Assembly: GCA_900470095.1 (NCBI GenBank)
Contig: UBZM01000032.1
Coordinates: forward strand, 50,761-114,760
DNA from: Hyphomicrobiales bacterium
GTDB lineage: Bacteria > Pseudomonadota > Alphaproteobacteria > Rhizobiales > Beijerinckiaceae
Direction of reading: 5' to 3'
Length of the DNA stretch: 64,000 nt
Shown here: positions 20,815 to 28,809 of the stretch, piece by piece
Layout: the number at the start of each line of letters is the position of its first letter
Numbering within the stretch: the first letter of the stretch is position 1
Translations under genes and position numbers: made by a program
The notes under the pieces: generated by a model
The model's database searches: none
Seen by the model: the letters and a program-made list of their open reading frames with translations, nothing else
Told to the model about the DNA's origin: nothing

Positions 20815-22617
20815 ATGAATCTGATTGCCCAGCGCCCTTTTCTCGGTGTCACCAGCTCGGCGCTCGGCCGCATCTGGCGTGACCGGCTCGATGCCGCCGG
20901 GCTCGGCCGTGCCGAGGCCCTCACGCAGATCGAAGGGCTCCCCGATATCGTGGCACGTGTGCTTGCCGGACGCGGTGTCGAAGCTGCCGATGCCATGCGC
21001 TATCTTGAGCCGAAACTGCGCGATCTCCTTCCCGATCCCTCGACCCTGGTCGGCATGGATGCGGCCGCTGCGCGCCTGGCAAGGGCGGTTGCAACACGAG
21101 AGGCCGTCGCGATCTTCGGCGACTATGACGTCGACGGCGCCTGTTCCTCCGCCCTGTTGGCGGGTTTCCTGCGCGATGCCGGCGCCCGGCCGCGGATTCA
21201 CATTCCTGACCGGCTGATCGAGGGATACGGCCCCAACAGCGAAGCCATTCGCATGCTGGCCGCCGACGGGGCGACGCTGCTCGTCACGGTCGATTGCGGC
21301 ACGACCAGCCATGAACCGCTGGCAGAGGCGCGCCGGCTCGGCCTGGATGTCGTCGTGCTCGACCATCACCAGGCGCCCGAACAGCTTCCGCAGGTCGAGG
21401 CGCTGGTGAACCCGAACCGGCAGGACGATCTCTCGGGGCTTGGCCACCTCTGCGCCGCAGGCGTCGTCTTCCTGACGCTGGTCGCGACCTCCCGCGAGCT
21501 ACGCCGTCAGGGATTCTGGGCGCAGCGTGGCGCCGAGCCCGATCTGCTCGCCTCACTTGATCTCGTCGCGCTTGCGACCGTGGCCGATGTCGTGCCGCTC
21601 AAGGGGCTGAACCGCGCCTTCGTCCGGCAGGGCATCGCGATGTTGCGCGGCCGGACGCGGGCGGGCCTCGCGGCGCTGCTCGACGTCGCCGGGCTCGATG
21701 GCCCTGTCCAACCCTGGCATCTCGGCTTCCTGCTCGGGCCGCGCATCAATGCGGGCGGGCGCATCGGCGATGCCGGCCTTGGCGCGCGGCTGCTGATGAC
21801 CGCCGACGAAATCGAAGCGCGCAGCATCGCGGCCGAACTCAACCGCCTGAATCAGGAGCGGCAGGAGATCGAGAAGCTCGCCGTCGAGGAGGCGGTGGCG
21901 CAGGCCGAGTTCGCCTTGACGAAGGCTGAGGATCTGCCGGTCCTGCTGGCGCGTTCGGCCGAGTGGCATCCCGGCATCGTCGGTCTCGTCGCGGCGCGCC
22001 TCAAGGAGCGTTTTCGTCGCCCGGCCTTTGCGCTGGCGCAGAACGGGGAGGGCGGCGCCACCGGCTCGGGGCGTTCGGTCGCCGGAGTCGATCTCGGCCG
22101 GGCCGTCAGACAGGCGGTCGACGCGGGCCTTGCTCTTAAGGGCGGTGGCCACGCCATGGCCGCCGGCGTCACGCTCGCCCCGGGGCAGGACGTGGCCTTC
22201 CACGCCTTTCTCGCCGAACGTCTCGCTCCGGAGGTGGCCCAGGCGCGCGAATCGGAATCGCTGCTGGTCGACGCCGCGATGAGCGCAGGCGGCGCCAATC
22301 CGCGTTTGCTGGCCGAGATCGAGAAGGCCGGTCCCTATGGCGCCGGATGTCCCGAACCCGTGTTCGTCTTTCCCTCGCACCGCCTGGTCGACGCCGTCGA
22401 GATCGGCACCGGCGGCCATGTCAGAATCAAGCTCCGCAGCGGCGATGGGGCCACGATCGGCGGTATCGCCTTCCGCATAGCGCAGGAGCCGCTTGGCCGT
22501 GCCCTGCTCGCGGCCCGCGGCGAGAGCGTGCATCTGGCCGCCAGCCTCACCCTCAACCGCTGGGGCGGCAAGGAAACCGTGGAAGTGCGGGTGATCGATC
22601 TTGCCCGGGTGGCATGA
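20815..22617 (+). CDS. recJ: Single-stranded-DNA-specific exonuclease RecJ
   Basis: A 5'-3' exonuclease on single-stranded DNA used in recombination and mismatch repair. The ATG at 20815 gives 600 residues; a TTG at 20779 would add 12. DHH-phosphoesterase motifs are visible: IFGDYDVDGACSSALL (motif I), TVDCGTTS, VLDHHQAPE (the DHH motif) and VATVADVVPL, then a DHHA1 domain with KGGGHAMAAGVTL, and an OB-like C-terminus. In rhizobia recJ follows glpX directly; here about 9 kb separates them. Confidence 0.95.
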   Translation: MNLIAQRPFLGVTSSALGRIWRDRLDAAGLGRAEALTQIEGLPDIVARVLAGRGVEAADAMRYLEPKLRDLLPDPSTLVGMDAAAARLARAVATREAVAIFGDYDVDGACSSALLAGFLRDAGARPRIHIPDRLIEGYGPNSEAIRMLAADGATLLVTVDCGTTSHEPLAEARRLGLDVVVLDHHQAPEQLPQVEALVNPNRQDDLSGLGHLCAAGVVFLTLVATSRELRRQGFWAQRGAEPDLLASLDLVALATVADVVPLKGLNRAFVRQGIAMLRGRTRAGLAALLDVAGLDGPVQPWHLGFLLGPRINAGGRIGDAGLGARLLMTADEIEARSIAAELNRLNQERQEIEKLAVEEAVAQAEFALTKAEDLPVLLARSAEWHPGIVGLVAARLKERFRRPAFALAQNGEGGATGSGRSVAGVDLGRAVRQAVDAGLALKGGGHAMAAGVTLAPGQDVAFHAFLAERLAPEVAQARESESLLVDAAMSAGGANPRLLAEIEKAGPYGAGCPEPVFVFPSHRLVDAVEIGTGGHVRIKLRSGDGATIGGIAFRIAQEPLGRALLAARGESVHLAASLTLNRWGGKETVEVRVIDLARVA

Positions 22618-22674
22618 CCGCAATTGGCCTGTGCATGACTGCGATCGGGCAGCGAGAATTTGCCAAACTCAGGC

Positions 22675-22703
22675 TTGCCCATCCGGGAATGTCGCACTAT
22701 AGC
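22675..22703 (+). promoter_or_regulatory. Candidate promoter of tRNA-Glu
   Basis: TTGCCC (22675-22680) and TATAGC (22698-22703) are separated by 17 bases, giving a start near 22710, about 40 bases before the mature tRNA. Confidence 0.45.
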
Positions 22704-22720
22704 TCGCCCCGCTTCCGATG

Positions 22721-22740
22721 GGTTGCAACGAATTGCAACC
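22721..22740 (+). repeat. Perfect inverted repeat in the tRNA-Glu leader
   Basis: GGTTGCAA and TTGCAACC are exact complements around CGAA. The hairpin ends eight bases before the mature 5' end of the tRNA, so the precursor would carry a tetraloop stem next to the RNase P cut site. Confidence 0.6.
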
Positions 22741-22748
22741 GAAGCCCT

Positions 22749-22823
22749 GCGGCCTTCGTCTATCGGTTAGGACACCAGCCTTTCACGCTGGGGAGACGGG
22801 TTCGACTCCCGTAGGCCGCGCCA
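22749..22823 (+). tRNA. tRNA-Glu (anticodon TTC)
   Basis: The acceptor arms GCGGCCT and AGGCCGC pair, the D arm carries the GGTTAGGAC loop, the anticodon stem CCAGC/GCTGG encloses CTTTCAC with anticodon TTC, and the T arm has GGTTCGACTCCC. CCA is encoded at 22821-22823. It decodes GAA and GAG. Confidence 0.97.
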
Positions 22824-22935
22824 AAGTTCTACTGCGAACATCCCTCGGATGCCGGAACGCAGCCACAAGCAGAACCTCGGAAGCCAGCGGCGGTCCGTCT
22901 CAGGTTTGCCGCTTGCGGAACAGTTCCCGATTGGA

Positions 22936-24141
22936 TCACGTCCTGGCCTTGAAGCGCTCCGCCTCTTCCGAACCGTGGGTGGCGTCGCCGGCGCTATAAG
23001 AATGCGCGCCAGCGCCGGCGAGCTTGCCGCCATCGACGATCAGATATTCCTCCCGGATCGGCCGGCCTTCGAACCAGCATTCCAGGATTTCGCGCGTGCC
23101 TGCGGCGTAGCGGGCCTGCGCGGAGAGCGAAGATCCCGAGATATGCGGCGTCATGCCGTGATGCGACATTGATCGCCAAGGATGGTCCCTGGGGGCCGGC
23201 TGCGGGAACCAGACATCGCCAGCATAGCCTCCGAGCTGCCCGCCCTCCAGAGCGCGGGCCACAGCGTCACGATTGCAGATCTTGCCGCGCGCCGTGTTCA
23301 CCAGATAGGCGCCGCGTTTCATCCTGGCGATCATCGCCTCGTCGAAGAGATTCTCTGTCTCCGGATGCAGAGGTGCATTGATCGTGACCACATCGCAAAA
23401 GCCAACCATGGATGCCGCGTCCGCGTGGAAGGTAACGCCAAGTTCCTGCTCGACCGCCAGCGGAAGACGGTGGCGGTCGGTGTAGTGCAGCTTGACGTCG
23501 AATGGCTTCAACCGGCGCAGCACGGCGCTGCCGATCCGGCCGGCACCGACGGTTCCGATCTGCATCCCCTCGACATCGTAAGAGCGCGCGACGCAATCGG
23601 CGATGTTCCAGCCCCCACTGAGCACCCACTGATAGGAGGGGATGTAGTTTCGCACGAGCGCCAGGATCATCATGACCACATGCTCAGACACGCTGATCGA
23701 GTTGCAGTAGGTCACCTCGGCAACCGTTACACCACGATCCATCGCAGCTTGAAGATCGACATGGTCTGATCCAATGCCGGCCGTGATCGCAAGCTTCAGC
23801 TTGCTTGCCTTGGCTATGCGCTCTTCGGTCAGATAGGCCGGCCAGAAAGGCTGCGAGATCACGATGTCGGCGTCGGGGAGCTCGCGTTCGAAGACGCTGC
23901 CGGGACCGTCTTTGTCCGAGGTCACAACCAGGCTGTGCCCGGCGCTTTCGAGAAATTTCCTCAGGCCGAGTTCGCCCGACACGCTGCCGAGCAGAACCCC
24001 CGGTTCAAAGTCGATCGCCTTCGGCGTGGGAAGTGTCTGGCCGCCGGGATAGCGGTCGAGTTCCGGCAGACCGTCCCGCGCATATCCTGCCGGGTAACCG
24101 TCGGCTGGATCGTCATAGAGGACGCAAACGACCTTTGCCAT
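22936..24141 (-). CDS. fdh: NAD-dependent formate dehydrogenase
   Basis: Oxidises formate to CO2 with NAD+, a single-subunit, metal-free enzyme of the D-2-hydroxyacid dehydrogenase superfamily. From the ATG at 24141 it is 401 residues and starts MAKVVCVLYDDP, the same length and start as the Pseudomonas and Mycobacterium enzymes. The nucleotide motif GTVGAGRIG, catalytic Arg in NTARGK, Gln in WFPQPAP and His in MTPHISGSS are all in place, as is the C-terminal AGAHSYSAGDATHGSEEAE. It faces the tRNA gene and is separated from the next operon by IS remnants. It could supply NADH during growth on C1 compounds. Confidence 0.95.
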   Translation of the reverse strand: MAKVVCVLYDDPADGYPAGYARDGLPELDRYPGGQTLPTPKAIDFEPGVLLGSVSGELGLRKFLESAGHSLVVTSDKDGPGSVFERELPDADIVISQPFWPAYLTEERIAKASKLKLAITAGIGSDHVDLQAAMDRGVTVAEVTYCNSISVSEHVVMMILALVRNYIPSYQWVLSGGWNIADCVARSYDVEGMQIGTVGAGRIGSAVLRRLKPFDVKLHYTDRHRLPLAVEQELGVTFHADAASMVGFCDVVTINAPLHPETENLFDEAMIARMKRGAYLVNTARGKICNRDAVARALEGGQLGGYAGDVWFPQPAPRDHPWRSMSHHGMTPHISGSSLSAQARYAAGTREILECWFEGRPIREEYLIVDGGKLAGAGAHSYSAGDATHGSEEAERFKART

Positions 24142-24302
24142 TTTGTATCTTCCTTCGTTCGGCACGAAGAGGAAGACGCTTGATTGTCAATGCTGCCCGC
24201 CAAGACGACGATCAACTGCTCCGGGCGCTTCCTCGATCGGAAAGTTGCGGCCTAGTCGAAATAAGATGGAGAAGCCGGACATGGTTTCAAGACCGGCGGA
24301 TA

Positions 24303-24405
24303 GTGGCCTGACCCCTGAAAAGCGGTCCTCCCGAGTATGGCCTTTGAGCCAACGGAGGACTGAAGAAATGGCCAGAATGAGAGACAGTGCTGAAGAGATC
24401 GTCGC
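24303..24405 (+). mobile_element. Truncated left end of an IS3-family-like element
   Basis: TGGCCTGACCCCTGAAAAGC at 24303 looks like a terminal inverted repeat. It is followed by the leader GGCCTTTGAGCC (24339-24350), a GGAGG site and an ATG at 24368 opening MARMRDSAEEIVA, the start of a typical orfA transposase. The frame is cut at 24405, after 13 codons, where an inverted related element begins. Confidence 0.6.
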
Positions 24406-24423
24406 TCCGCGACGATCTCTTCA
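24391..24423. repeat. Perfect 14-bp hairpin at the IS-IS junction
   Basis: TGAAGAGATCGTCG (24391-24404) and its exact complement (24410-24423) enclose CTCCG. In each direction the arm encodes the same codons (EEIV) of an IS transposase, so the palindrome comes from two related genes meeting head-on, not from a terminator; no T run follows on either side. Confidence 0.75.
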
Positions 24424-24500
24424 GGTTTGCGCTTCCTCTTCGGTATAATGGGCATCCTCCAAGGCTCAAAAGCCAGGGAAGCCCACTGGCACGAACTTTG
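24409..24500 (-). mobile_element. Second truncated IS3-like left end, inverted
   Basis: On the minus strand an ATG at 24455 opens MPIIPKRKRKPEEIVA behind TTGGAGG and the leader GGCTTTTGAGCC, nearly the same leader as in the first remnant. The frame is lost at the junction hairpin. The outer boundary near 24500 is uncertain. Confidence 0.55.
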
Positions 24501-24567
24501 GCATCTCCCAGGGCGGATGTGCCGACCGGGGGGATGAGGACGCGAGTGCGGCTTGCCCTTGTCGCTG

Positions 24568-25242
24568 TCAGGCTTCGATGGCACACTCCAGGCGGGCAAG
24601 AGTTGCATCGATCCAGCTCCGATCGTCCTTGCCCTCCTTAATCGCCAGCATCTTCCTTTCCTCCGCCTCGTGCTTCTTGCGCGCGGCTTCATAGATCGCG
24701 TCGGCGTGGTCGAAGGGCACACAGAGAATGCCGTCGTCATCGCCAATGACGAGATCGCCGGGTTCGATCACCATGCCCTCGATCGAGATCGGAACGTTGA
24801 TCTCGCCGGGCCCGTCCTTGTAGGGGCCGCGATGGCTGATGCCCGCCGCGAAGATCGGCAGGTCGTTCTCGCGGATCCAGGCGGCATCCCGCACGGCTCC
24901 GTGCAGCACGATGCCGGCGATGCCACGCGTCTGCGCATGGGCGATCATGAGTTCGCCGATCAGCGAGTTCGTGAGATCGCCACCGGCATCCACGACGACG
25001 ACGTCACCGGGGTTGGCGATGTCGAGCGCCTTGTGGATCATCAGGTTGTCGCCGGGACGAGTCTTGACGGTGATGGCCGGCCCCGCCATGGCGCCGCCGC
25101 GATGAAGCGGCCGAAGCGCGGCGCCGCCCGCCGTCATCCGCGACATCGAATCGCTGACATTGGCCACCGGCAAGCCGCGAAAACGCGCGGCGAGGCTGCT
25201 ATCGACCTGACGGCGACGCTTGAGAATCCGAAATCCGAGCAT
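24568..25242 (-). CDS. RraA-family aldolase/decarboxylase-like protein
   Basis: 224 residues of the RraA/HMG aldolase fold, which cleaves 4-hydroxy-4-methyl-2-oxoglutarate or 4-carboxy-4-hydroxy-2-oxoadipate with Mg2+. The segment GELMIAHAQTRGIAGIVLHG leads into the active-site GAVRDAA (Arg-Asp pair), and GDDDGILCVP follows, all typical. Some members of this fold inhibit RNase E, but the context here is catabolic: it is the last gene of the transporter operon, so it probably acts on the imported acid or its product. Confidence 0.85.
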   Translation of the reverse strand: MLGFRILKRRRQVDSSLAARFRGLPVANVSDSMSRMTAGGAALRPLHRGGAMAGPAITVKTRPGDNLMIHKALDIANPGDVVVVDAGGDLTNSLIGELMIAHAQTRGIAGIVLHGAVRDAAWIRENDLPIFAAGISHRGPYKDGPGEINVPISIEGMVIEPGDLVIGDDDGILCVPFDHADAIYEAARKKHEAEERKMLAIKEGKDDRSWIDATLARLECAIEA

Positions 25243-25453
25243 GAGCTATCCTTTGCTGTCTGCGCCAGCCAGCCGGGGTCGAGATGCATCCGTGGTGGCG
25301 CCGAGGGATTGCCCCGTTCGGGGCAATGACGGAGGGGGGCGGCTAGATCACGCTGCGTTTGGACGAAATCGTCAAAACCAGAAAACGTGATCGAACCCAA
25401 TAGTTTAGAGCATTCTTGGCGCGAAAAACCGTTGCCGCTTTTCGCAGCACGCT

Positions 25454-26968
25454 CTATGTCGCGCTGGCCTCTTCGCGGTCGACGCGCTCCTTGCCCCGGC
25501 GGATCGCGGGCAGGACCATGCTGCCGAGAAGCAGTATCGTCACGATGAGGAAGCCGAGGCTGATCGGGCTGGTGAGGAAGACCGTGAAATCGCCTTGCGA
25601 CAGGAGCAGAGCGCGACGGATGCTCTCTTCCATCAGGGGGCCGAGCACGAAGCCGAGCACCAGCGGCGCAGGCGGGCAGTCGAGCTTGGCCAGGATGTAG
25701 CCGAGCACACCGATCCCGGCACAGAGATAGACGTCGATCGCGCTCCCGTTGATGCTGTAATTGCCGACCGCGCAGAACATGATGATCGACGGGAAAAGCC
25801 AGCGATAGGGCACGCTCAGCAGCCGCACCCAGATTCCAATCAGCGGCAGGTTGAGCGCCACCAGCATGACGTTTCCGATGAACATGCTGGCGATGACGCC
25901 CCAGAACAGCTCCGGGTTGCGGGTCATGACCGTCGGTCCCGGCTGGACGCCGTTCATCACGAGCGCGCCGAGGATCAGCGCCATCGTCGCGCTTCCGGGA
26001 ATTCCCAGCGTGAGCGTCGGAATGAAGGCCGTCTGGGCGGCGGCATTGTTGGCGGCCTCGGGAGCTGCGACGCCCTCGATCGCGCCCTTCCCGAAGCGCG
26101 AGGGGTCCCGGGCCAGCTTCTTCTCCAGCATATAGGCCGAGAAGGACGAGATCGATGGGCCGGTACCCGGCAGGATGCCGAAGAACGAACCGATCGCGGT
26201 CCCGCGCAGGGTCGGCAGGGTGATCGCCTTCAGATCGGACAGGCTTGGCATAAGTCCGGCGATATTCGCCTTGAAGATGCCGCGCTCTTCCTTTTGCTCC
26301 AGATTCATCACGACTTCCGACAAGGCGAATATGCCGACCGCCAGAACCGTGAAGCCGACGCCGTCGGCAAGTTCGGGCAGGCCGAACGTGTATCGTTCCA
26401 TGCCCGAGTTCACGTCGGTGCCGATAAGGCCGAGGAGCAAGCCCACGACAACCATGGCAAGCGCCTTGAGCATGTCGCCATGCGACAGCACCGATGCCGA
26501 AACGAGCCCCATCACCATCAGCGAAAAATACTCAGGCGCGCCGAACTGCAGCGCCCACCCCGCGAGTGGCGTGCCGAGCAGGACGATCAGCAGCGTGCCG
26601 ATGCAGCCGGCAACGAAGGACGAAATCGCAGCCGTGGCGAGAGCTGCCCCGGCGCGGCCGTTCCGCGCCATCTGGTAGCCGTCGAGACATGTCACGGCCG
26701 ACGAGGTTTCACCGGGCAGGTTGACGAGGATGGCGGTGGTGGAGCCGCCATACTGGGCGCCATAATAGATTCCCGACAGCATGATCAGCGCCGAGACCGG
26801 GGGGAGCCCGAAGGTGATCGGCAGCAGCATCGAGATCGTGACCAGCGGCCCGACGCCCGGCAGCACGCCGATGAGCGTTCCGAGCGCGACGCCCAGAAGG
26901 CAATAGGCCAGGTTCTGGACCGTCATGGCGACGCCGAACCCGAGCGCGAAATGTTCGAGGATCTCCAT
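25454..26968 (-). CDS. tctA: Tripartite tricarboxylate transporter, large membrane subunit
   Basis: 504 residues with about twelve membrane helices, the permease of a TctABC (TTT) secondary uptake system for carboxylates. The family signature GVLPGVGPLVTISMLLP is at about 38-54, and IYYGAQYGGSTTAIL and GILPGTGPSISSF mark the two repeated halves. The start follows the TctB stop by three bases (TGAGCCATG), so the two are translationally coupled. A 211-base gap to the RraA-like gene holds no feature I can name. Confidence 0.95.
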   Translation of the reverse strand: MEILEHFALGFGVAMTVQNLAYCLLGVALGTLIGVLPGVGPLVTISMLLPITFGLPPVSALIMLSGIYYGAQYGGSTTAILVNLPGETSSAVTCLDGYQMARNGRAGAALATAAISSFVAGCIGTLLIVLLGTPLAGWALQFGAPEYFSLMVMGLVSASVLSHGDMLKALAMVVVGLLLGLIGTDVNSGMERYTFGLPELADGVGFTVLAVGIFALSEVVMNLEQKEERGIFKANIAGLMPSLSDLKAITLPTLRGTAIGSFFGILPGTGPSISSFSAYMLEKKLARDPSRFGKGAIEGVAAPEAANNAAAQTAFIPTLTLGIPGSATMALILGALVMNGVQPGPTVMTRNPELFWGVIASMFIGNVMLVALNLPLIGIWVRLLSVPYRWLFPSIIMFCAVGNYSINGSAIDVYLCAGIGVLGYILAKLDCPPAPLVLGFVLGPLMEESIRRALLLSQGDFTVFLTSPISLGFLIVTILLLGSMVLPAIRRGKERVDREEASAT

Positions 26969-26971
26969 GGC

Positions 26972-27439
26972 TCAAAAATTCCAGGCGAAGAGCGGGTAGG
27001 GCAGCTTCAGGCCCCAGATGAAGACGATCACGGCGAAGGTGCTCATCACCGCGGTCAGCACGAAGACTTCCCGGAGCCTGAACTCGTTGCCGGCATAGGC
27101 CGCGACCAGGAACATCAGCGCCAGCGCGGGCACGAACCCAAGCCGCTCGATCGTGAAGCCGAACAGCACCATGGCAAGGGTCAGTAGGAAAAGCGGAGCC
27201 CAGGACCATGGACCGGCGAGGTTTCCGCCCTGCCTCACCCCCTTGATCAGGATGGCGACGCCGAACGCGATCAGCAGGCCGCTCAGGATTTTTGGGAAAT
27301 AGCCCGGCCCCATCCGCACCGTGCTGCCGAAGCGGTAATCGAGCGAGATATAGAGCGCGATCGAGCCCAGGCCCATGAACAGGAGCCCGGACAGGACATC
27401 CTTGTTTCTCATCACATCCGATTTCATCAGGATCTCCAT
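26972..27439 (-). CDS. tctB: Tripartite tricarboxylate transporter, small membrane subunit
   Basis: 155 residues with four predicted membrane helices (about 15-32, 45-62, 80-110, 125-148). It pairs with TctA. The FGSTVRMGPGYFPKIL loop is the family hallmark. Either the ATG at 27439 or the one at 27427 may be used; GGAG lies close to the first and at a better distance from the second. Confidence 0.9.
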   Translation of the reverse strand: MEILMKSDVMRNKDVLSGLLFMGLGSIALYISLDYRFGSTVRMGPGYFPKILSGLLIAFGVAILIKGVRQGGNLAGPWSWAPLFLLTLAMVLFGFTIERLGFVPALALMFLVAAYAGNEFRLREVFVLTAVMSTFAVIVFIWGLKLPYPLFAWNF

Positions 27440-27791
27440 GCTCCGGCCTCGGGGTCGCAGCGAGCGGACTTTCGGGGCCAGGCCTTAGCGCAAACCTGGC
27501 AGCCAGCATCTCATTCCCGGATGGTCCCTGCCCGACATTCGCCCGGGAGGGCCATCGGAGGATTCCGATCTGATCCAGGAGTGCGACGGCACCTCAGGCT
27601 AGGCCTTCCGGGCCTCGCAATGGCCGCTTCACCGCGCCGATTGCGACCTGCCAGTCCCGAACACCGGAACAGGCGCTGATCGATGCCGCGGTCAGCCGCT
27701 TTGGGGGCAGGCGCCCGAGAGTGCAGGCGGCGCCGGCAAGCCCGTGTGCAAGGCCATGGCCGCAGGCGCCTCGCCAGCGGCCAACCCGGCC
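27440..27791. other. Intergenic spacer between tctC and tctB
   Basis: A 352-base, very GC-rich gap inside an otherwise tight operon. I find no reading frame with family resemblance. GC-rich imperfect inverted repeats around 27720-27780 could reduce read-through after tctC, which would let the binding protein be made in excess over the permease; this is inference. Confidence 0.35.
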
Positions 27792-28760
27792 CTAGTCGTC
27801 AGCCTTGACGTCGGCAGTCTTGATGACCGCGGTCCATTTCGGCACGTCCGATTTGATCAGGGCGGCGAACTCCTGGGCGGTTCCGCCGATCGCCTCGGCG
27901 CCAGCCATCCTGAGCTTCTCCTTGGTATCCGGCATCTGCAGGATCTTGTTGATCTCGGTGTTCAGGCGCGTGACGATCGCGTCGGGCGTACCGGCCGGAG
28001 CGGCCACGCCCCACCATGTCACGGCTTCCGAATCCTTGACGCCAAGCTCCTCGAAGGTCGGAACCTCCGGCAGGTCGGCGCTGCGGGCCTTCGCGAAGAT
28101 CGCGAGCGGGCGCATCGTGCCTTCCTTGATATGGGCCATAGCGGAGGGCACGGAGGCGACATAAACGTCGACGCGGCCGCCGAGGAGATCGGGAACCGCT
28201 TGCCCTGTGCCCTTGTAGGGCACGTGAAGGAACTTCACCGCAGTCCGCTGCTGCAGCAATTCGCCGGCAAGATGTGAGCTGGTTCCGACGCCGGGCGTCG
28301 CGAACTTGATCGCGTTGGGCTTGTCCTTTGCCGTGCTCAGCAGATCCTTGACCGACTTGATCGGCGAATCCTTGGCGACGACCATCACCTGCGGCGCCGA
28401 CGCGGTGAGCGCGATCGGGGTGAAATCCGCGATCGGGTCGTAGTTCGCCTTTCCGAGGATGGGGTTGATGACCATGTTGGCGTTCTGCGCCAGCACGATC
28501 GTATAACCGTCGGGCTTGGCCTTCCCGGCCAGGCCGAGGCCAACGCTGCCACCGCTGCCGGGCTTGTTCTCGGGCACCACCGTCCAGCCGGTCGTTTCGC
28601 TGAGCTTGGCCGCCACGACCCTGGCCACGACATCGGTCCCGCCGCCGGGCGGAAATGGCACGATCATCCGGATGGCCTTGTCCGGATAGTGCTGCGCATG
28701 CGCCACCGATGCCAGCGCCGATAATGCGAGCCCCGCGACGGCTTTGTAGGCAATCCTCAT
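27792..28760 (-). CDS. tctC: Tripartite tricarboxylate transporter substrate-binding protein (Bug family)
   Basis: 322 residues with a signal peptide (cleavage after VAHA, about residue 22). The mature start QHYPDKAIRMIVPFPPGGGTDVVAR holds the PFPPGG loop that binds carboxylate ligands, and GKANYDPIADFTPI is also typical of Bug proteins. It delivers the ligand from the periplasm to TctAB. Ligand identity cannot be read from sequence. It is transcribed after the dehydrogenase gene, 49 bases downstream. Confidence 0.93.
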   Translation of the reverse strand: MRIAYKAVAGLALSALASVAHAQHYPDKAIRMIVPFPPGGGTDVVARVVAAKLSETTGWTVVPENKPGSGGSVGLGLAGKAKPDGYTIVLAQNANMVINPILGKANYDPIADFTPIALTASAPQVMVVAKDSPIKSVKDLLSTAKDKPNAIKFATPGVGTSSHLAGELLQQRTAVKFLHVPYKGTGQAVPDLLGGRVDVYVASVPSAMAHIKEGTMRPLAIFAKARSADLPEVPTFEELGVKDSEAVTWWGVAAPAGTPDAIVTRLNTEINKILQMPDTKEKLRMAGAEAIGGTAQEFAALIKSDVPKWTAVIKTADVKADD

Positions 28761-28809
28761 GTTCGTCTCCTCCCGGTTGTTTCTGTTTGCCCGGCTTTGT
28801 GCGCCAGGT

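Larger units (their letters stand above)
24142..24567. other. Intergenic region between fdh and the RraA-like gene
   Basis: Apart from the two IS remnants this stretch holds the promoter region of fdh (24142-24300), for which I see no clear boxes, and about 65 bases after the RraA-like stop. Confidence 0.5.

Noticed and set aside
22749..22823. tRNA-Glu as attachment site of a genomic island covering the following accessory genes
   Set aside because: I find no repeat of the tRNA 3' end further along the window and no integrase gene, so the idea has no direct support here.
24252..24746. A 164-codon minus-strand frame across the IS scar
   Set aside because: It joins antisense of the RraA-like gene to a few transposase codons and unrelated sequence; it is an artefact of the fused IS ends, not a gene.
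25595..27187. A 530-codon plus-strand frame opposite tctA
   Set aside because: Very rich in Arg, His, Asp and Gln and hydrophilic throughout; mirror image of a membrane protein gene.
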